A stretch of 64,000 nt of DNA, from NCBI GenBank assembly GCA_965207385.1, contig CBDBLZ010000021.1, positions 620,001 to 684,000 of the forward strand, read 5' to 3'. Source of the DNA: CAZXEU01 sp965207385. GTDB lineage: Bacteria > Bacteroidota > Rhodothermia > Rhodothermales > Bin80. Below, in pieces: positions 1 through 9,728 of this stretch. Every line of letters begins with the position of its first letter. Position 1 is the first letter of the stretch. A program made the translations under genes and the position numbers. The notes beneath the pieces are model-generated. The model searched no databases. It was not told the DNA's origin and was given only the letters and a program-made list of their open reading frames with translations.

Positions 1-1
1 G

Positions 2-685
2 TGTGCATGTTACGTGTGGGCCATGGGCATGGGTATCGTGATAGACACGGGCCCGGACTTCCGTTATCAGATGCTCAGGGAGGGAATCAATCGAATCGAC
101 GCGGTTCTGTATACGCACCACCACTTCGACCACGTTGTGGGAGTCGATGACTTGCGACCGTACTTCTTTCAAAATGCGGTGCCCATGGCCTGTTACGCCT
201 ACACGCGAACGGCGCATGAACTAAGGCGCATGTTTCCGTACATATTCGATGGTGGCGTTACGTACGGGGCCGCCCCGCGGCTGCAACTGCAGGAGGTCGA
301 GGCTTCCTTCACCGTTCGGAGCCGCTACGGCGGGGACTGCTCGCTGGAAGTCGTTCCGCTGGAGTTGCTCCATGGCACGTTGCACGTTTTCGGCTACCGC
401 ATCGGCAGATTCGCCTACATTACCGATGCAAATCACATTCCAGACGAGACATACGATCGCTTGCAGTGCGTGGATGTACTCGTCATAGACGCGCTTCGAC
501 ACGCGCCACATCCGCGACACTTTACAATTGACGAGGCGCTTGCGGTAGCCGAGCGCATTGGGGCGCGTCAGACCTACCTGGTTCACATCACGCACAACGT
601 GCTACACGCCGAAGAGGAGGAGCGTCTTCCGAAAGGCGTCGCACTGGGATATGATGGACTGACCTTCGAAGTAAGCACAGACTAG
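2..685 (+). CDS. PhnP-like MBL-fold hydrolase (5' partial)
   Basis: The reading frame is open to the left edge, so the N-terminus is outside the window; a GTG at 14 exists but lies inside the fold. The visible part has the metallo-beta-lactamase zinc motif THHHFDHVVGVDD near its start, then a late Asp (YITDANHIP) and a final His (HITHN) expected for a dinuclear zinc site. Lacking are the first strand and the small Cys-bearing loop usual in PhnP-like phosphodiesterases. The wording around DTGPDFR and DDLRPYFF fits the PhnP/cyclic phosphate dihydrolase-like branch. No phn genes are visible, so the substrate is unknown. It ends 9 bases before aroQ and probably shares its transcript. Confidence 0.85.
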   Translation, partial: CACYVWAMGMGIVIDTGPDFRYQMLREGINRIDAVLYTHHHFDHVVGVDDLRPYFFQNAVPMACYAYTRTAHELRRMFPYIFDGGVTYGAAPRLQLQEVEASFTVRSRYGGDCSLEVVPLELLHGTLHVFGYRIGRFAYITDANHIPDETYDRLQCVDVLVIDALRHAPHPRHFTIDEALAVAERIGARQTYLVHITHNVLHAEEEERLPKGVALGYDGLTFEVSTD

Positions 686-694
686 GCTGAAGCC

Positions 695-1120
695 ATGACC
701 GTTCTGGTACTCAATGGACCAAACCTGAATCGCCTGGGCCGGCGGCAAACCGAAATCTACGGACATGCCACTCTTGCAGATCTTGAATCGGGTCTCCGGT
801 CCAGTTTTCCGGGCGTGGGATTCGAGTTCTTTCAGAGCAATCATGAGGGTGAACTGATCGATCGCATACACGCGGCGCAGGATTCCGGTGCAGCCGGGAT
901 AGTGTTCAATCCGGGAGCACTGACGCATACGTCTGTAAGCTTGCGCGACGCGATAGCCTCGGTGGACGTCCCGGTTGTGGAAGTGCATGTTTCGAACGTG
1001 TATCGAAGGGAGGCCTTCCGGCATCGTTCCATGTTGGCGCCCGTGTGTGCAGGCCAGATAGCCGGACTGGGGCTGCTGGGATATGAGCTGGCGGTTCGCT
1101 TCCTGACAAAGGCTTCCTGA
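695..1120 (+). CDS. aroQ: Type II 3-dehydroquinate dehydratase
   Basis: Cytoplasmic enzyme of the shikimate pathway that dehydrates 3-dehydroquinate to 3-dehydroshikimate through an enolate, as a dodecamer of flavodoxin-like subunits. At 141 residues it has the family's normal length. Diagnostic segments are LNGPNLNRLGRR at the N-terminus, the lid with the catalytic Tyr (EIYG), SNHEGELID, NPGALTHTSVSLRDA and EVHVSNVYRRE carrying the catalytic His and substrate-binding residues. The ATG follows the upstream hydrolase by 9 bases; the membrane-protein gene follows about 20 bases later, so the three may be co-transcribed. Confidence 0.97.
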   Translation: MTVLVLNGPNLNRLGRRQTEIYGHATLADLESGLRSSFPGVGFEFFQSNHEGELIDRIHAAQDSGAAGIVFNPGALTHTSVSLRDAIASVDVPVVEVHVSNVYRREAFRHRSMLAPVCAGQIAGLGLLGYELAVRFLTKAS

Positions 1121-1141
1121 GCAAGCCATGCGCAGTTGCTG

Positions 1142-1642
1142 ATGGCGGGGTTTCGAGCACATCTTGCCGGGGCTGGCGTTTTTGGCCTTGTGTATCTGGG
1201 AGCACTGATTGCCGTCTATGCGGTAGATGCTGCCTACGATCGCTTTTCCCTGCTGGAGCTGGCAGCATATCCGGCGGTTCTGTTCATGATTTGCCTGTTG
1301 TTTGCCCTATGGCCGGATGTGGACACAGCCTCTCTCAGCCGGAAGACATTCTATTCGCTGTTTCTGATTGTCGACGTAACACTTGTGGCCACCCGTCACT
1401 ACCAGGAAGCCGCCTATTTGGGACTGTTTGCCCTCGTTCCGGTAATCAGCCGGCATCGCGGCTGGACGCACTCCTGGTGGGCTATGGTTCTCGTACCGGC
1501 GCCGCTATTCGTCCTGCCCCTTCTGCTGCTGCCGGAACGTCCCTTATCGGGACTGCCGTTCTACGGCGCGGCCGTGACGGGATACTTCAGTCATCTATTC
1601 CTCGATGGGCTCGCACCCGGCAGAAGGCGCGCCCGCCGGTAG
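1142..1642 (+). CDS. YdjM-like membrane-bound metal-dependent hydrolase
   Basis: Membrane protein of 166 residues with about four hydrophobic segments. It carries the conserved polar signature of the YdjM/DUF457 family: an early WPDVD, a central HRGWTHS and a late GYFSHLFLDGL. These His/Asp residues are thought to bind a metal, and the enzyme class is usually described as a putative membrane-bound hydrolase without proven substrate. ATG 1142 is preferred over a TTG six bases upstream. The C-terminus is short and ends in a run of arginines directly after the last motif, where many homologues continue a little further. It converges on nadE, with only 30 bases between the stops. Confidence 0.75.
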   Translation: MAGFRAHLAGAGVFGLVYLGALIAVYAVDAAYDRFSLLELAAYPAVLFMICLLFALWPDVDTASLSRKTFYSLFLIVDVTLVATRHYQEAAYLGLFALVPVISRHRGWTHSWWAMVLVPAPLFVLPLLLLPERPLSGLPFYGAAVTGYFSHLFLDGLAPGRRRARR

Positions 1643-1672
1643 GAACCCGCGCGGCCCGCAATTCGGGCACGG

Positions 1673-3313
1673 TCAGGTTCGCCGCATGACCAGCGGTAGC
1701 CGCCGGCCCGCTCCAAATGCCTTGGATGTCACGCGAATGCTCGGGGGTGCTTGCCACCGCTTGTATTCATTGCGGTCGACATGCTGCAGGATTTCGTCAA
1801 TGAGCGCTTCGTCATAGCCGGTCGCGTGGACTATCTGCGGCGCCGACTGCCTTTCCTCCACGTAACGCCGCAAGATGTCGTCCAGTACGGGATACGGCGG
1901 CAGCGAGTCCTGATCGGTTTGGTCGGGCCTCAATTCGGCCGAGGGCGGCTTGGAAATGGTACTCATAGGAATAGGCGCCGCGCCGCGCGCCTTGGCATTG
2001 ATGAAGCGTCCCAGGGCATACACCTGCGTCTTGAGGACATCGCCCAGTACGGCGAGCCCTCCGTTCATGTCCCCGTATAGGGTGGCGTAGCCTACTGCCG
2101 ACTCGCTCTTGTTGCCGGTGGACAGCAACAGGTAGCTGAACTTGTTTGATAGCGCCATCAAGAGTGTGCCACGAGTTCGGGCCTGAATATTCTCTTCGGC
2201 GACTCCCGGCGCAGTGTCTTTGAAGTAGGGTCCGAGCGTCTCGCCGAACGCGGCAACAACGGAGGCAATGGAACAACGGTGGAATTCAATTCCCAGGCTG
2301 TCTGCCAATTGGGCCGAGTCTTCGACGGAGCCCCTGGATGAAATGGCCGACGGCATGGTGACACCGACAACCTTGTCAGGTCCAAGCGCCGCTACCGCAA
2401 GACAGCATGTGACCGCGGAATCGATGCCGCCGGAGAGCCCGACGAGCGCCTTGCTGAAGGCGCCTGTCTTGTAGTAGTAGTCCCGTATTCCAAGCACGAG
2501 CGCATCATGAAGGTCCTGAACCGGAGGCCTATCTGTCTCTGATTCGGAAGAGGCATTCCCGGTATCCCACACGGCCAGCCATTCCTGGAAGGCCGGTGCC
2601 CGCTGGACAAGAGCGCCGCCTGCGGAACAGACAATGCTGTTTCCGTCAAATACCAGCTCGGTGTTGGCGCCGACCTGGTTGACAAGTACGTACGGTACCC
2701 CATAGGTGAGGCTACAATTCAGGGCCAGGGATTCACGCTCCTGGCGCTTGTTCAACGCGAACGGGGAAGCGCATATATTGACCAGGAGCTGGGCATGCTG
2801 CGCCGCAAGCTCGGCCAGCGGGTCCGTGGTATACGTGTCATCCGACGCATGATACCACAGGTCCTCGCAGACGTGAACGCCGAGCCTGATTCCTCGCCAG
2901 CATATGACGGAGCGTTGGTGCGCCGGCTCAAAATAGCGCCGTTCATCAAAGACATCGTACGTTGGAAGCAGCGACTTGTGAATGTAAGCCAGCTCATGGC
3001 CGCCCTCGTACAGGTACGCCGCGTTGAACAGCGGTTTGCCGCGCCGCTGCTGATTCCGCGCAACGCCGCCCAGTATCATGCCCATATCCGGCGGCACCTC
3101 GCTGGCGGCGCGCTGCCTTGAATGAATGGCGTCCGCAATGAAGGCTTCGCTCTCAAGCAAGTCCTGGGGAGGATAGCCTTCGAGACTGAGCTCGGGAAAG
3201 ATGACTAGATCAGCGCCCATGGATCGCGCACGCACGGCGAATTCAACCAGTTTGCGGGCGTTGCCACGCAAGTCGCCCACGCGGGGATTGGTTTGGGCAA
3301 GAGCAATCTTCAT
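1673..3313 (-). CDS. nadE: Glutamine-dependent NAD+ synthetase
   Basis: Makes NAD+ from deamido-NAD+, ATP and glutamine in the cytoplasm. At 546 residues it is the long, two-domain form. The N-terminal nitrilase-like glutaminase domain shows the Glu-Lys-Cys triad at E41 (FPELSLEGY), K113 (IHKSLLP) and C149 (HVCEDLW). The C-terminal synthetase domain carries the ATP-binding loop LSGGIDSAVT near residue 290 and the STGNKSE motif. ATG 3313 is used because the only upstream alternative is a TTG with no ribosome-binding sequence and six extra residues. It diverges from the exported amidohydrolase, leaving 118 bases for both promoters. Confidence 0.96.
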   Translation of the reverse strand: MKIALAQTNPRVGDLRGNARKLVEFAVRARSMGADLVIFPELSLEGYPPQDLLESEAFIADAIHSRQRAASEVPPDMGMILGGVARNQQRRGKPLFNAAYLYEGGHELAYIHKSLLPTYDVFDERRYFEPAHQRSVICWRGIRLGVHVCEDLWYHASDDTYTTDPLAELAAQHAQLLVNICASPFALNKRQERESLALNCSLTYGVPYVLVNQVGANTELVFDGNSIVCSAGGALVQRAPAFQEWLAVWDTGNASSESETDRPPVQDLHDALVLGIRDYYYKTGAFSKALVGLSGGIDSAVTCCLAVAALGPDKVVGVTMPSAISSRGSVEDSAQLADSLGIEFHRCSIASVVAAFGETLGPYFKDTAPGVAEENIQARTRGTLLMALSNKFSYLLLSTGNKSESAVGYATLYGDMNGGLAVLGDVLKTQVYALGRFINAKARGAAPIPMSTISKPPSAELRPDQTDQDSLPPYPVLDDILRRYVEERQSAPQIVHATGYDEALIDEILQHVDRNEYKRWQAPPSIRVTSKAFGAGRRLPLVMRRT

Positions 3314-3431
3314 ACGGGATCCAGCTGGCAATAAGAATGGTTACTTTGAACCGATGTCATTGGTTGCCCTTGTACAGGCCTACGCGAGCAGCCGTGCCAG
3401 CGATGCAACGTCCACAAAATCCTTGCCGGCC

Positions 3432-4751
3432 ATGAAAACTGCTATCGTCCTCGTGATTGCCGCGGCATCAGTCAGTGCCACAGCAGTTGCGCAAGAGGTC
3501 GCCTTTACCAATGCGACGGTAATCCCCATGGACACAGAAGCGGTTTTGGAGAACCACACGGTGCTTGTTCGGGATGACAGGATAACTGCGGTTGGACCGG
3601 CCTCTGAAGTCCGTCTTTCGGATAGTGTAACCCGCATTGACGCGACCGGAAAGTATCTCATCCCGGGGCTCGCCGAGATGCACGGGCATATTCCGCGGCC
3701 GGATCAGCAACCCGCGTATACGGAAGATGTCCTGTTTCTTTACGTAGCCAATGGAATTACAACCGTACGTGGCATGCAGGGTGCTGCGGGCCAGCTTGAA
3801 TTGCGCGACCGTGCGCACACCGGAGAGCTTGTCTCGCCAAACCTGTACCTGGCGGGCCCTGCCTTCAGCGGGGGATCCATTGATTCCCCCGAACAGGCGG
3901 AGGAGCGTGTCCGGGTGCAAAAGGAGGAGGGTTGGGCGTTGCTGAAGGTGCTTCCCGGGCTTTCCCTGGACGAATACGATGCGATGGCCCGCACGGCAAG
4001 AGAGCTGGATATTCGCTTTGCAGGACACGTTCCGGCGGACGTGGGCATACTGCATGCTATCGAGCAGGGCCAGGATTCGTTCGACCATATCGACGGGTAT
4101 GTGGAGTACCTGTGGTCTGTCGACAGTGAAGGCGTGGACGCGGACGCCCTCGCTGAGCTGATCCAGCAAACAAAGGAGGCGGACGCGTGGATAGTCCCGA
4201 CCATGGCATTTTGGGAAGTGCTCCACGGGACGATTGATCTGGAGGAGCTGCAGACCTACGATGAGACGCGCTACATGCCGCCGCAGATCGTTGACAGCTG
4301 GATCGCCCGCGCGCAGCGGCAGACGGAGAACCCGAATTTCGACAGGGCTGCGGCAGAGCGCCTGATTGACACGCGCATGCACGTACTTCGGGCGCTGCAC
4401 GAAAACGGAGTAGGGATCCTGTTTGGTACGGACGCCCCGCAGGTCTTCAGCGTGCCGGGCTTTTCATTGCATCGTGAGCTTGAGCGCATGGTCAATGCGG
4501 GCATGTCTCCCTTCGCCATACTTGACTCCGGGACCCGGAGCGTCGGGGAGTATTTTGCCAACGAGGATCAATTCGGTACGATCACGGTGGGAAGCCGAGC
4601 GGATCTGCTGCTTGTAGAGGAGGATCCGCTGGACGACATTGCCAACCTCCGACATCTCTCGGGTGTCATGGTACGTGGTCACTGGCTCTCAAGAGAAGAC
4701 ATTGACACGCGCCTGGCATCCATTGCATCCTCAAATGCTCGAGGCAACTAG
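3432..4751 (+). CDS. Exported amidohydrolase
   Basis: A 439-residue amidohydrolase-superfamily enzyme with a signal peptide of about 22 residues (MKTAIVLVIAAASVSATAVA) that sends it to the periplasm or surface. Metal ligands are visible in order: the HxH of MHGHIP, a candidate carbamylated Lys in LLKVLPG, His in FAGHVP and FDHIDGY, and Asp in LFGTDAP. This order matches the imidazolonepropionase/prolidase-like group often annotated from dipeptidase to cyclic amide hydrolase; the substrate cannot be read from sequence. An upstream ATG at 3354 would bury the signal peptide, so 3432 is chosen. Confidence 0.88.
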   Translation: MKTAIVLVIAAASVSATAVAQEVAFTNATVIPMDTEAVLENHTVLVRDDRITAVGPASEVRLSDSVTRIDATGKYLIPGLAEMHGHIPRPDQQPAYTEDVLFLYVANGITTVRGMQGAAGQLELRDRAHTGELVSPNLYLAGPAFSGGSIDSPEQAEERVRVQKEEGWALLKVLPGLSLDEYDAMARTARELDIRFAGHVPADVGILHAIEQGQDSFDHIDGYVEYLWSVDSEGVDADALAELIQQTKEADAWIVPTMAFWEVLHGTIDLEELQTYDETRYMPPQIVDSWIARAQRQTENPNFDRAAAERLIDTRMHVLRALHENGVGILFGTDAPQVFSVPGFSLHRELERMVNAGMSPFAILDSGTRSVGEYFANEDQFGTITVGSRADLLLVEEDPLDDIANLRHLSGVMVRGHWLSREDIDTRLASIASSNARGN

Positions 4752-5330
4752 CCGCATTGCACTGCTGCTGTAGCCGCGGTCCCGGTACCGGACAAAGAGG
4801 GTGCATCCATGGGAAACCGAGCTGCTGGCCAAGCCGGGCTCTGCCGCAGTTTGCAAGCCACGAGCCTGCAGCGACAGCGCGTCGAAGCGTTTGCGCTCGC
4901 GAATTTCCGGAGTAGTAGCGTTCTGAGCTATGCCGAGTGGCGACCGTAGCGGAACGGCCCCGCTACCCGCGTGTCGAATTAGGCCAAGAGAATGCGAGGC
5001 CCCTCCTGCCATCACCCGAGCGCGGAGTATCCACCCGCGCGGGTGACTGACAGGATTCAAACTCTAGTTCGGGAGGCCTTGGCCGATGCGCGCCGTGATC
5101 CGATACCGCAAGCCGTGTTCCGAAGCTTTGGGACTCTACCGGTCCCAGTTGGGGCATGTGTTTCCGGTACGGGTCCGAGGGCCTCGCTTCCCGCTGGTTC
5201 TCAGGAAGCGGCGCGGTACGGCATCCATCTAATCGATAAACGCGGCACAACCCCCTCGGCGTCCTACTTCAGAAGTCCGGGAGGGACTGCATACTTGATC
5301 GCGGGAGCCGGCATCCCGAATGGGTAGAGC
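4752..5330. other. Intergenic stretch without a supported gene
   Basis: Between the amidohydrolase and the TPR-peptidase gene. The open frames in it have no recognisable motif and arginine-, proline- or serine-rich shadow-like compositions. No tRNA-like cloverleaf, riboswitch or terminator with a T-run was found. It probably contains the promoter of the TPR-peptidase gene. Confidence 0.5.
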
Positions 5331-7913
5331 ATGAAAGAATGGAAGACAATGGTACGCCTAGGTGCCCTGGCACTCCTGATTTGGGCCTGCCACTGGAGCG
5401 CCGCGGCACAGTCAGGGACAGGTACGGCGGCGCAGCTGCTAAACAGGGGGGCCTATGCCGAGGCAAGAGCCCGCTACGCGGCAGCGTTGGAGTCCGGCGA
5501 GGATGTGGAGGGATACGTTGAAACGTATCTGCAAACGGCCGAATTTGCTCAGGGATTGAATCGCGTCGCAGAATTGCTGCGACGATGGCCAGAGAGTCCG
5601 TACGTGCATTATGTGCACGGGCGACTGCTTGTAGAAACCGGCAGCCTCGCCGCAGCGGAGACTGCGTTCCGGGAGGCCATAAGGCGGAAGGGGGACTATT
5701 GGGCTGCGGGCCTGGCGCTGGCGGACCTCTACGACGCAACCGGGCGCGAAAGGCAGGCACGCGGCTTGTACGAGGTGCTGCGACGCCGCTACAAGCAGGG
5801 CCTGTTCACGTCGCCTGAAGACCTCGGCGTAGCCGGACGCGCGGCAACGCAACTGGGGGAGATGCACGATGCAAACGAAGCGCTTCGACTTGCGCTCGAA
5901 ATGGACGAATCTCATGTCCGGAATCTACTCTGGCGCGCACAATTGTTTGAGAGGACGCACGACGACGCTTTCGCCAGGGAACTGTACGAGAATGCCATCA
6001 ACGTGAATCCGCAGAGAGCGGAACTGTTTGTGGGTCTTGCGCAGGTTACCGAAGGATTCGCCGCCCGGGAAGCATTGGCACGTGAGGCACTTGAACGGGC
6101 TCCCGACTATCCAGGTGCGCTCGCAGAGCTGGCCCGGCTTGCGATTCTGGATGGCGCATACGGCGAAGCTTCCCGGCTGACGGAGGATGCCCTGAAAATC
6201 AACCCCGCGTCCGTGACGTGCCTGGCCCGCTTGGCTACTGTCCGGTACCTGCAGGGAGATTCGGCAGCGTTTACGGCCCTGGAAGCCCGGGCCATGGAGA
6301 TAAATGCCAGTAGCGCCCTCTTCCATCGGACGGTCAGTGAAGACCTGACGTTGCGGTTCAGATATCCGGCCGCTGCGGAGCTCGCGGGCGAGGCGGTACG
6401 CCGGGATCCGCTTGATGCGTCGGCAAACGCCGCGCTCGGAACAGGATTGCTCCGGCTTGGCCGCAGGAGTGAAGCGCGCCCGTACCTTGAACGAAGCTAC
6501 GAGCGGGATGCCTTCAATCTGTATGTAGCCAACACCGTGAGCTTGTTGGACGCCTACGAGGAGTTCGAAGAGCTGGAGACCCCGAATTTCATTCTGCTAA
6601 TCCATAAGGAAGAAAGTGCGGTTCTGGGCCCGGCAATCTTGCGGGAGGCGGAAAAGGCCCTGGCCGCCTTTCTGGAACGCTATCCATATCCAAGGTCCGG
6701 CAAGATCCGGATAGAGGCGTACAACGATCCGGATGACTTCGCGGTACGGGTGGCGGGCATACCGCACATAGGGCTTCTCGGAGTCAGCTTTGGCGATGTA
6801 ATCGCCCTGAACACTCCCCGGGCGCTGCAGGGCCGGCCCTACAATTGGGCCCGCACCCTATGGCACGAAATTGCGCATACCGTGGCCATAGGGGTGTCCA
6901 GGCATCATGTACCACGCTGGCTGACCGAGGGTCTGTCCGTATACGAAGAAGCAAGGGAGAACGCGGCGTGGAACCGCAAACTTGAGCCGGCCTTGCTTCG
7001 TGCCTTCGAACGGGGCAGGCTCCACGCGCTCGATAGTATGGATCGCGGGTTCACCCGCCCGTCGTTTCCAGGACAGGTGCTCCTCAGCTATTTCCATGCT
7101 TCGGAAGTCGTGGCATTTCTGGTCGAACGCCACGGCTTCGGTGCGGTGGTGGAGCTATTGCATGCTCTGTCGCAAGGCATGGGCGAAGAAGAGGCTGTGC
7201 AACTCGCGTTTGGACAATCGCGCCGGGCAATCGACCGGCAGTTCCGCGAATTGCTCCGTGCGCGGCTTGATTCACTGGAATCCGTTCTGCAACTGCTTCC
7301 AGACCCGCTGGCTGAGGAGTTGACGGGCGGGACCGAGAGCCCATTCATGCGCGAACTGGAGCGGGGAAACGAGGCTTTGGCTTCCAGTCGTCTGCCCGAG
7401 GCTGAGGAAGCCTTTGCGCGCGCCTTGGCAATGTACCCGGCCTATGTAGGTGCCAATGATGCCTACCGGGGACTCGCCGCGGTCTTTCGCCAACGCGGGG
7501 ACAATGCGGCATTGGCGGACATACTCGCGCGGTTTCTATCGGTCACAGAATACGGTGCGCCGGAGGCAAGGGAGCTTGCAGAAATTCTCGCAGAGCAAGG
7601 CGACGGAGCAAGTGCAATAGAGTTTCTGGAACAAGCGCGTATGACCGAGCCATACGACATCCCGACTTTGGTGCGGCTGGCAGAACTTTACGAAGAGACT
7701 GGTGTGCTGAACAGCAGCGCAGACGCGCGCCGGGCGGTTATTGCGTTGAAGCCGGTAGACCTGGCAGATGCCTACTACGAGCTGGCGACAACCTTGTACA
7801 AGGCAGCGGACTGTCCGGGAGCCAGGCAAGCCGTGCTGCGCTCCCTCGAACTGGCACCGGGCTTCCGCGACGCGCAGAAGCTTTTGCTCGCCTGCGTCGA
7901 TCGGAATTCCTGA
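5331..7913 (+). CDS. Exported TPR protein with gluzincin peptidase domain
   Basis: An 860-residue exported protein starting with a signal peptide that ends near AAAQS. Residues of about 30-400 are tetratricopeptide repeats (repeated A-x-x-x-Y/L spacing and phrases such as LARLAILDGAYGEA). A peptidase MA-like domain follows: HEIAH at 512-516 with a downstream Glu in WLTEGLSVYEE near 533, the expected zinc ligands of a gluzincin. More TPRs fill about 670-860. Families with this layout are usually periplasmic or surface-bound; whether the protease is active is unknown. The stop overlaps the next start (TGATG), so it is translationally coupled to the DUF4159 gene. Confidence 0.85.
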   Translation: MKEWKTMVRLGALALLIWACHWSAAAQSGTGTAAQLLNRGAYAEARARYAAALESGEDVEGYVETYLQTAEFAQGLNRVAELLRRWPESPYVHYVHGRLLVETGSLAAAETAFREAIRRKGDYWAAGLALADLYDATGRERQARGLYEVLRRRYKQGLFTSPEDLGVAGRAATQLGEMHDANEALRLALEMDESHVRNLLWRAQLFERTHDDAFARELYENAINVNPQRAELFVGLAQVTEGFAAREALAREALERAPDYPGALAELARLAILDGAYGEASRLTEDALKINPASVTCLARLATVRYLQGDSAAFTALEARAMEINASSALFHRTVSEDLTLRFRYPAAAELAGEAVRRDPLDASANAALGTGLLRLGRRSEARPYLERSYERDAFNLYVANTVSLLDAYEEFEELETPNFILLIHKEESAVLGPAILREAEKALAAFLERYPYPRSGKIRIEAYNDPDDFAVRVAGIPHIGLLGVSFGDVIALNTPRALQGRPYNWARTLWHEIAHTVAIGVSRHHVPRWLTEGLSVYEEARENAAWNRKLEPALLRAFERGRLHALDSMDRGFTRPSFPGQVLLSYFHASEVVAFLVERHGFGAVVELLHALSQGMGEEEAVQLAFGQSRRAIDRQFRELLRARLDSLESVLQLLPDPLAEELTGGTESPFMRELERGNEALASSRLPEAEEAFARALAMYPAYVGANDAYRGLAAVFRQRGDNAALADILARFLSVTEYGAPEARELAEILAEQGDGASAIEFLEQARMTEPYDIPTLVRLAELYEETGVLNSSADARRAVIALKPVDLADAYYELATTLYKAADCPGARQAVLRSLELAPGFRDAQKLLLACVDRNS

Positions 7914-8635
7914 TGCTGAAGCCACGCCATGCGTTCTTGTTGGGGCTCTGTGTTGCGGCACCTGCAGTGGTGCCCGAGACGCGTGCGCAAGCCGATTTCG
8001 GCATGCGCTTTGTCCGGGTCCGATATCAGGATTCTACGCCGTGGAGGCGTTCCTATGGAGGAGCGCCCTGGGCGCACGACTTCCCGACCGCGGAAGAAAA
8101 TTTCTACACGGCGCTAAAGCGCACGACCGCCATTCATGTCGAAGAGCCTTACGTGGTTCTGGAGCTGGAGGACCCTCGCATCTACGAGTATCCCATCATT
8201 TACCTCTGTGAGCCCGGATACTGGCATCCAAGCGAGGAAGCAGTAGAGAACCTGCGAAAGTACCTTGATCGGGGAGGCTTCATTCTATTCGACGATTTCA
8301 GGGGCGAGTACGAATGGATGAACCTCTATGAACAAATGCAGCGCGTTTTTCCGGGCAGGGAGCCGCGGGAGCTGGACCCGGAGCATCCAGTCTGGTCGAT
8401 TTATTTCGACATTGATCCGGTTGCTGCCCCTTCCCTTGTCCGGGGCTTTCAAGGCTCACGGGAAGCGGATCGGTATTTCGGATATTTTGACAACACCGGC
8501 CGCATGATGGCGCTCGCCAATTACAACCAGGATATTGGAGACGGCTGGGAGTATCCCAACATGAATTTTGACAATGCCTCAACGGTCAGTTTCCAGATGG
8601 GCATTAACTTTGTCATATACGCACTGACGCATTGA
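7913..8635 (+). CDS. DUF4159 domain protein, exported
   Basis: A 240-residue protein with an N-terminal hydrophobic signal ending at TRAQA. The rest matches the DUF4159 family: RVRYQDSTPWRRSYGG near the start, the PIIYLCEPGYW strand and the GGFILFDDF turn, which resemble the class I glutamine amidotransferase-like fold that this family shares with parts of large N-terminal-membrane proteins. The function is undetermined. In many Bacteroidota and Planctomycetota, DUF4159 genes stand with MoxR ATPases and DUF58 proteins, and here a MoxR gene begins 37 bases downstream. The start overlaps the upstream stop by one base. Confidence 0.85.
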   Translation: MLKPRHAFLLGLCVAAPAVVPETRAQADFGMRFVRVRYQDSTPWRRSYGGAPWAHDFPTAEENFYTALKRTTAIHVEEPYVVLELEDPRIYEYPIIYLCEPGYWHPSEEAVENLRKYLDRGGFILFDDFRGEYEWMNLYEQMQRVFPGREPRELDPEHPVWSIYFDIDPVAAPSLVRGFQGSREADRYFGYFDNTGRMMALANYNQDIGDGWEYPNMNFDNASTVSFQMGINFVIYALTH

Positions 8636-8672
8636 AATATCGGTGCGCGCTTAAACTCAATTACACGAGACG

Positions 8673-9707
8673 GTGCTAGATGTGGAAGAGCTTCCTGACA
8701 ATGTAAATGGCGAGGGTCATATCGTCGAGAACCTCCGTGACGGCAAGCGCCGGATCATGGAGCAGGTCCGGCGCCGCATCATCGGTCAGGACGCGGTCCT
8801 GGAACAAGTCTTGATGGCGCTGTTCGCCGGCGGGCACTGTTTGCTTACGGGTGTGCCGGGTCTGGCGAAAACGCTTCTAATCAAGTCGCTGGGCGAAATC
8901 CTGGACCTCAAGTACAAGCGTATCCAGTTTACGCCGGACCTGATGCCGGCTGATATAACGGGCATCGACATGCTTGAAGAGGATCGGGCAACAGGCAGAC
9001 GTGAGATTACATTTGTCAAGGGCCCGATATTTGCCAATATCATACTGGCGGACGAGATCAACCGCACGCCCCCGAAGACGCAGGCGGCGCTGCTCGAGGC
9101 CATGCAGGAATACCAGGTTACCGCGGCTGGTGATCTTTATGCCCTGGACAAGCCCTTCTTCGTACTGGCAACGCAGAATCCAATAGAGCTGGAGGGGACT
9201 TACCCGCTACCCGAAGCACAGCTGGATCGCTTCATGTTCAATATCGTGCTGGATTACCTGTCGGCGACGGATGAATTGGCCGTGGCCATGGAGACGACAT
9301 CTCGTGACCATGCCCCGCTGGAAACCGTGCTGGCAGGCGAGGACATCCTGGCCTATCAACAGCTTGTCAAGCGGGTGTTTGTGCCGCAGAATGTCGCGCA
9401 GTATGCTGTTGATCTCGTTCGCAGTACGCGCCCGACGGACAGCCAGGCACCGGAGTTTGTGCGCAACTGGATTCGCTGGGGGGCGGGACTTCGGGCAACT
9501 CAGTATCTGCTGCTGGGTGGGAAGGCACGTGCAGTGTTCCGGGGTCGCTTCAATGTTTCCATCGAAGACATTCGTGCACTCGCGCATCCGGTACTTCGCC
9601 ATCGAGTGTTGACCAACTTTTACGCCGAATCGGAAGGCATCACGGTGCAGGCCGTGGTGGACCGGCTCTTGGCCGAAGTCCGGGAGCCCGTGTCGGGACT
9701 GGCCTGA
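8673..9707 (+). CDS. MoxR-family AAA+ ATPase
   Basis: Cytoplasmic AAA+ ATPase of 344 residues, thought to act as a chaperone that inserts cofactors or assembles partner complexes, often with von Willebrand factor A proteins. Seen are Walker A (GVPGLAKTLL), Walker B (ILADEINR), the PPKTQAALLEAMQE segment, sensor 1 (LATQNPIE) and the arginine-finger region LPEAQLDRFMF. The start is GTG 8673. Its usual DUF58 partner is not next to it: the following genes are on the other strand. Position after the TPR-peptidase and DUF4159 genes suggests one three-gene operon. Confidence 0.93.
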   Translation: MLDVEELPDNVNGEGHIVENLRDGKRRIMEQVRRRIIGQDAVLEQVLMALFAGGHCLLTGVPGLAKTLLIKSLGEILDLKYKRIQFTPDLMPADITGIDMLEEDRATGRREITFVKGPIFANIILADEINRTPPKTQAALLEAMQEYQVTAAGDLYALDKPFFVLATQNPIELEGTYPLPEAQLDRFMFNIVLDYLSATDELAVAMETTSRDHAPLETVLAGEDILAYQQLVKRVFVPQNVAQYAVDLVRSTRPTDSQAPEFVRNWIRWGAGLRATQYLLLGGKARAVFRGRFNVSIEDIRALAHPVLRHRVLTNFYAESEGITVQAVVDRLLAEVREPVSGLA

Positions 9708-9728
9708 TCTCCGGCACTGACTGCCGCA

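Noticed and set aside
4992..5327. 111-codon frame before the TPR-peptidase gene
   Set aside because: No motif, no signal peptide and unrelated to neighbours; start and end coincide with an intergenic region.
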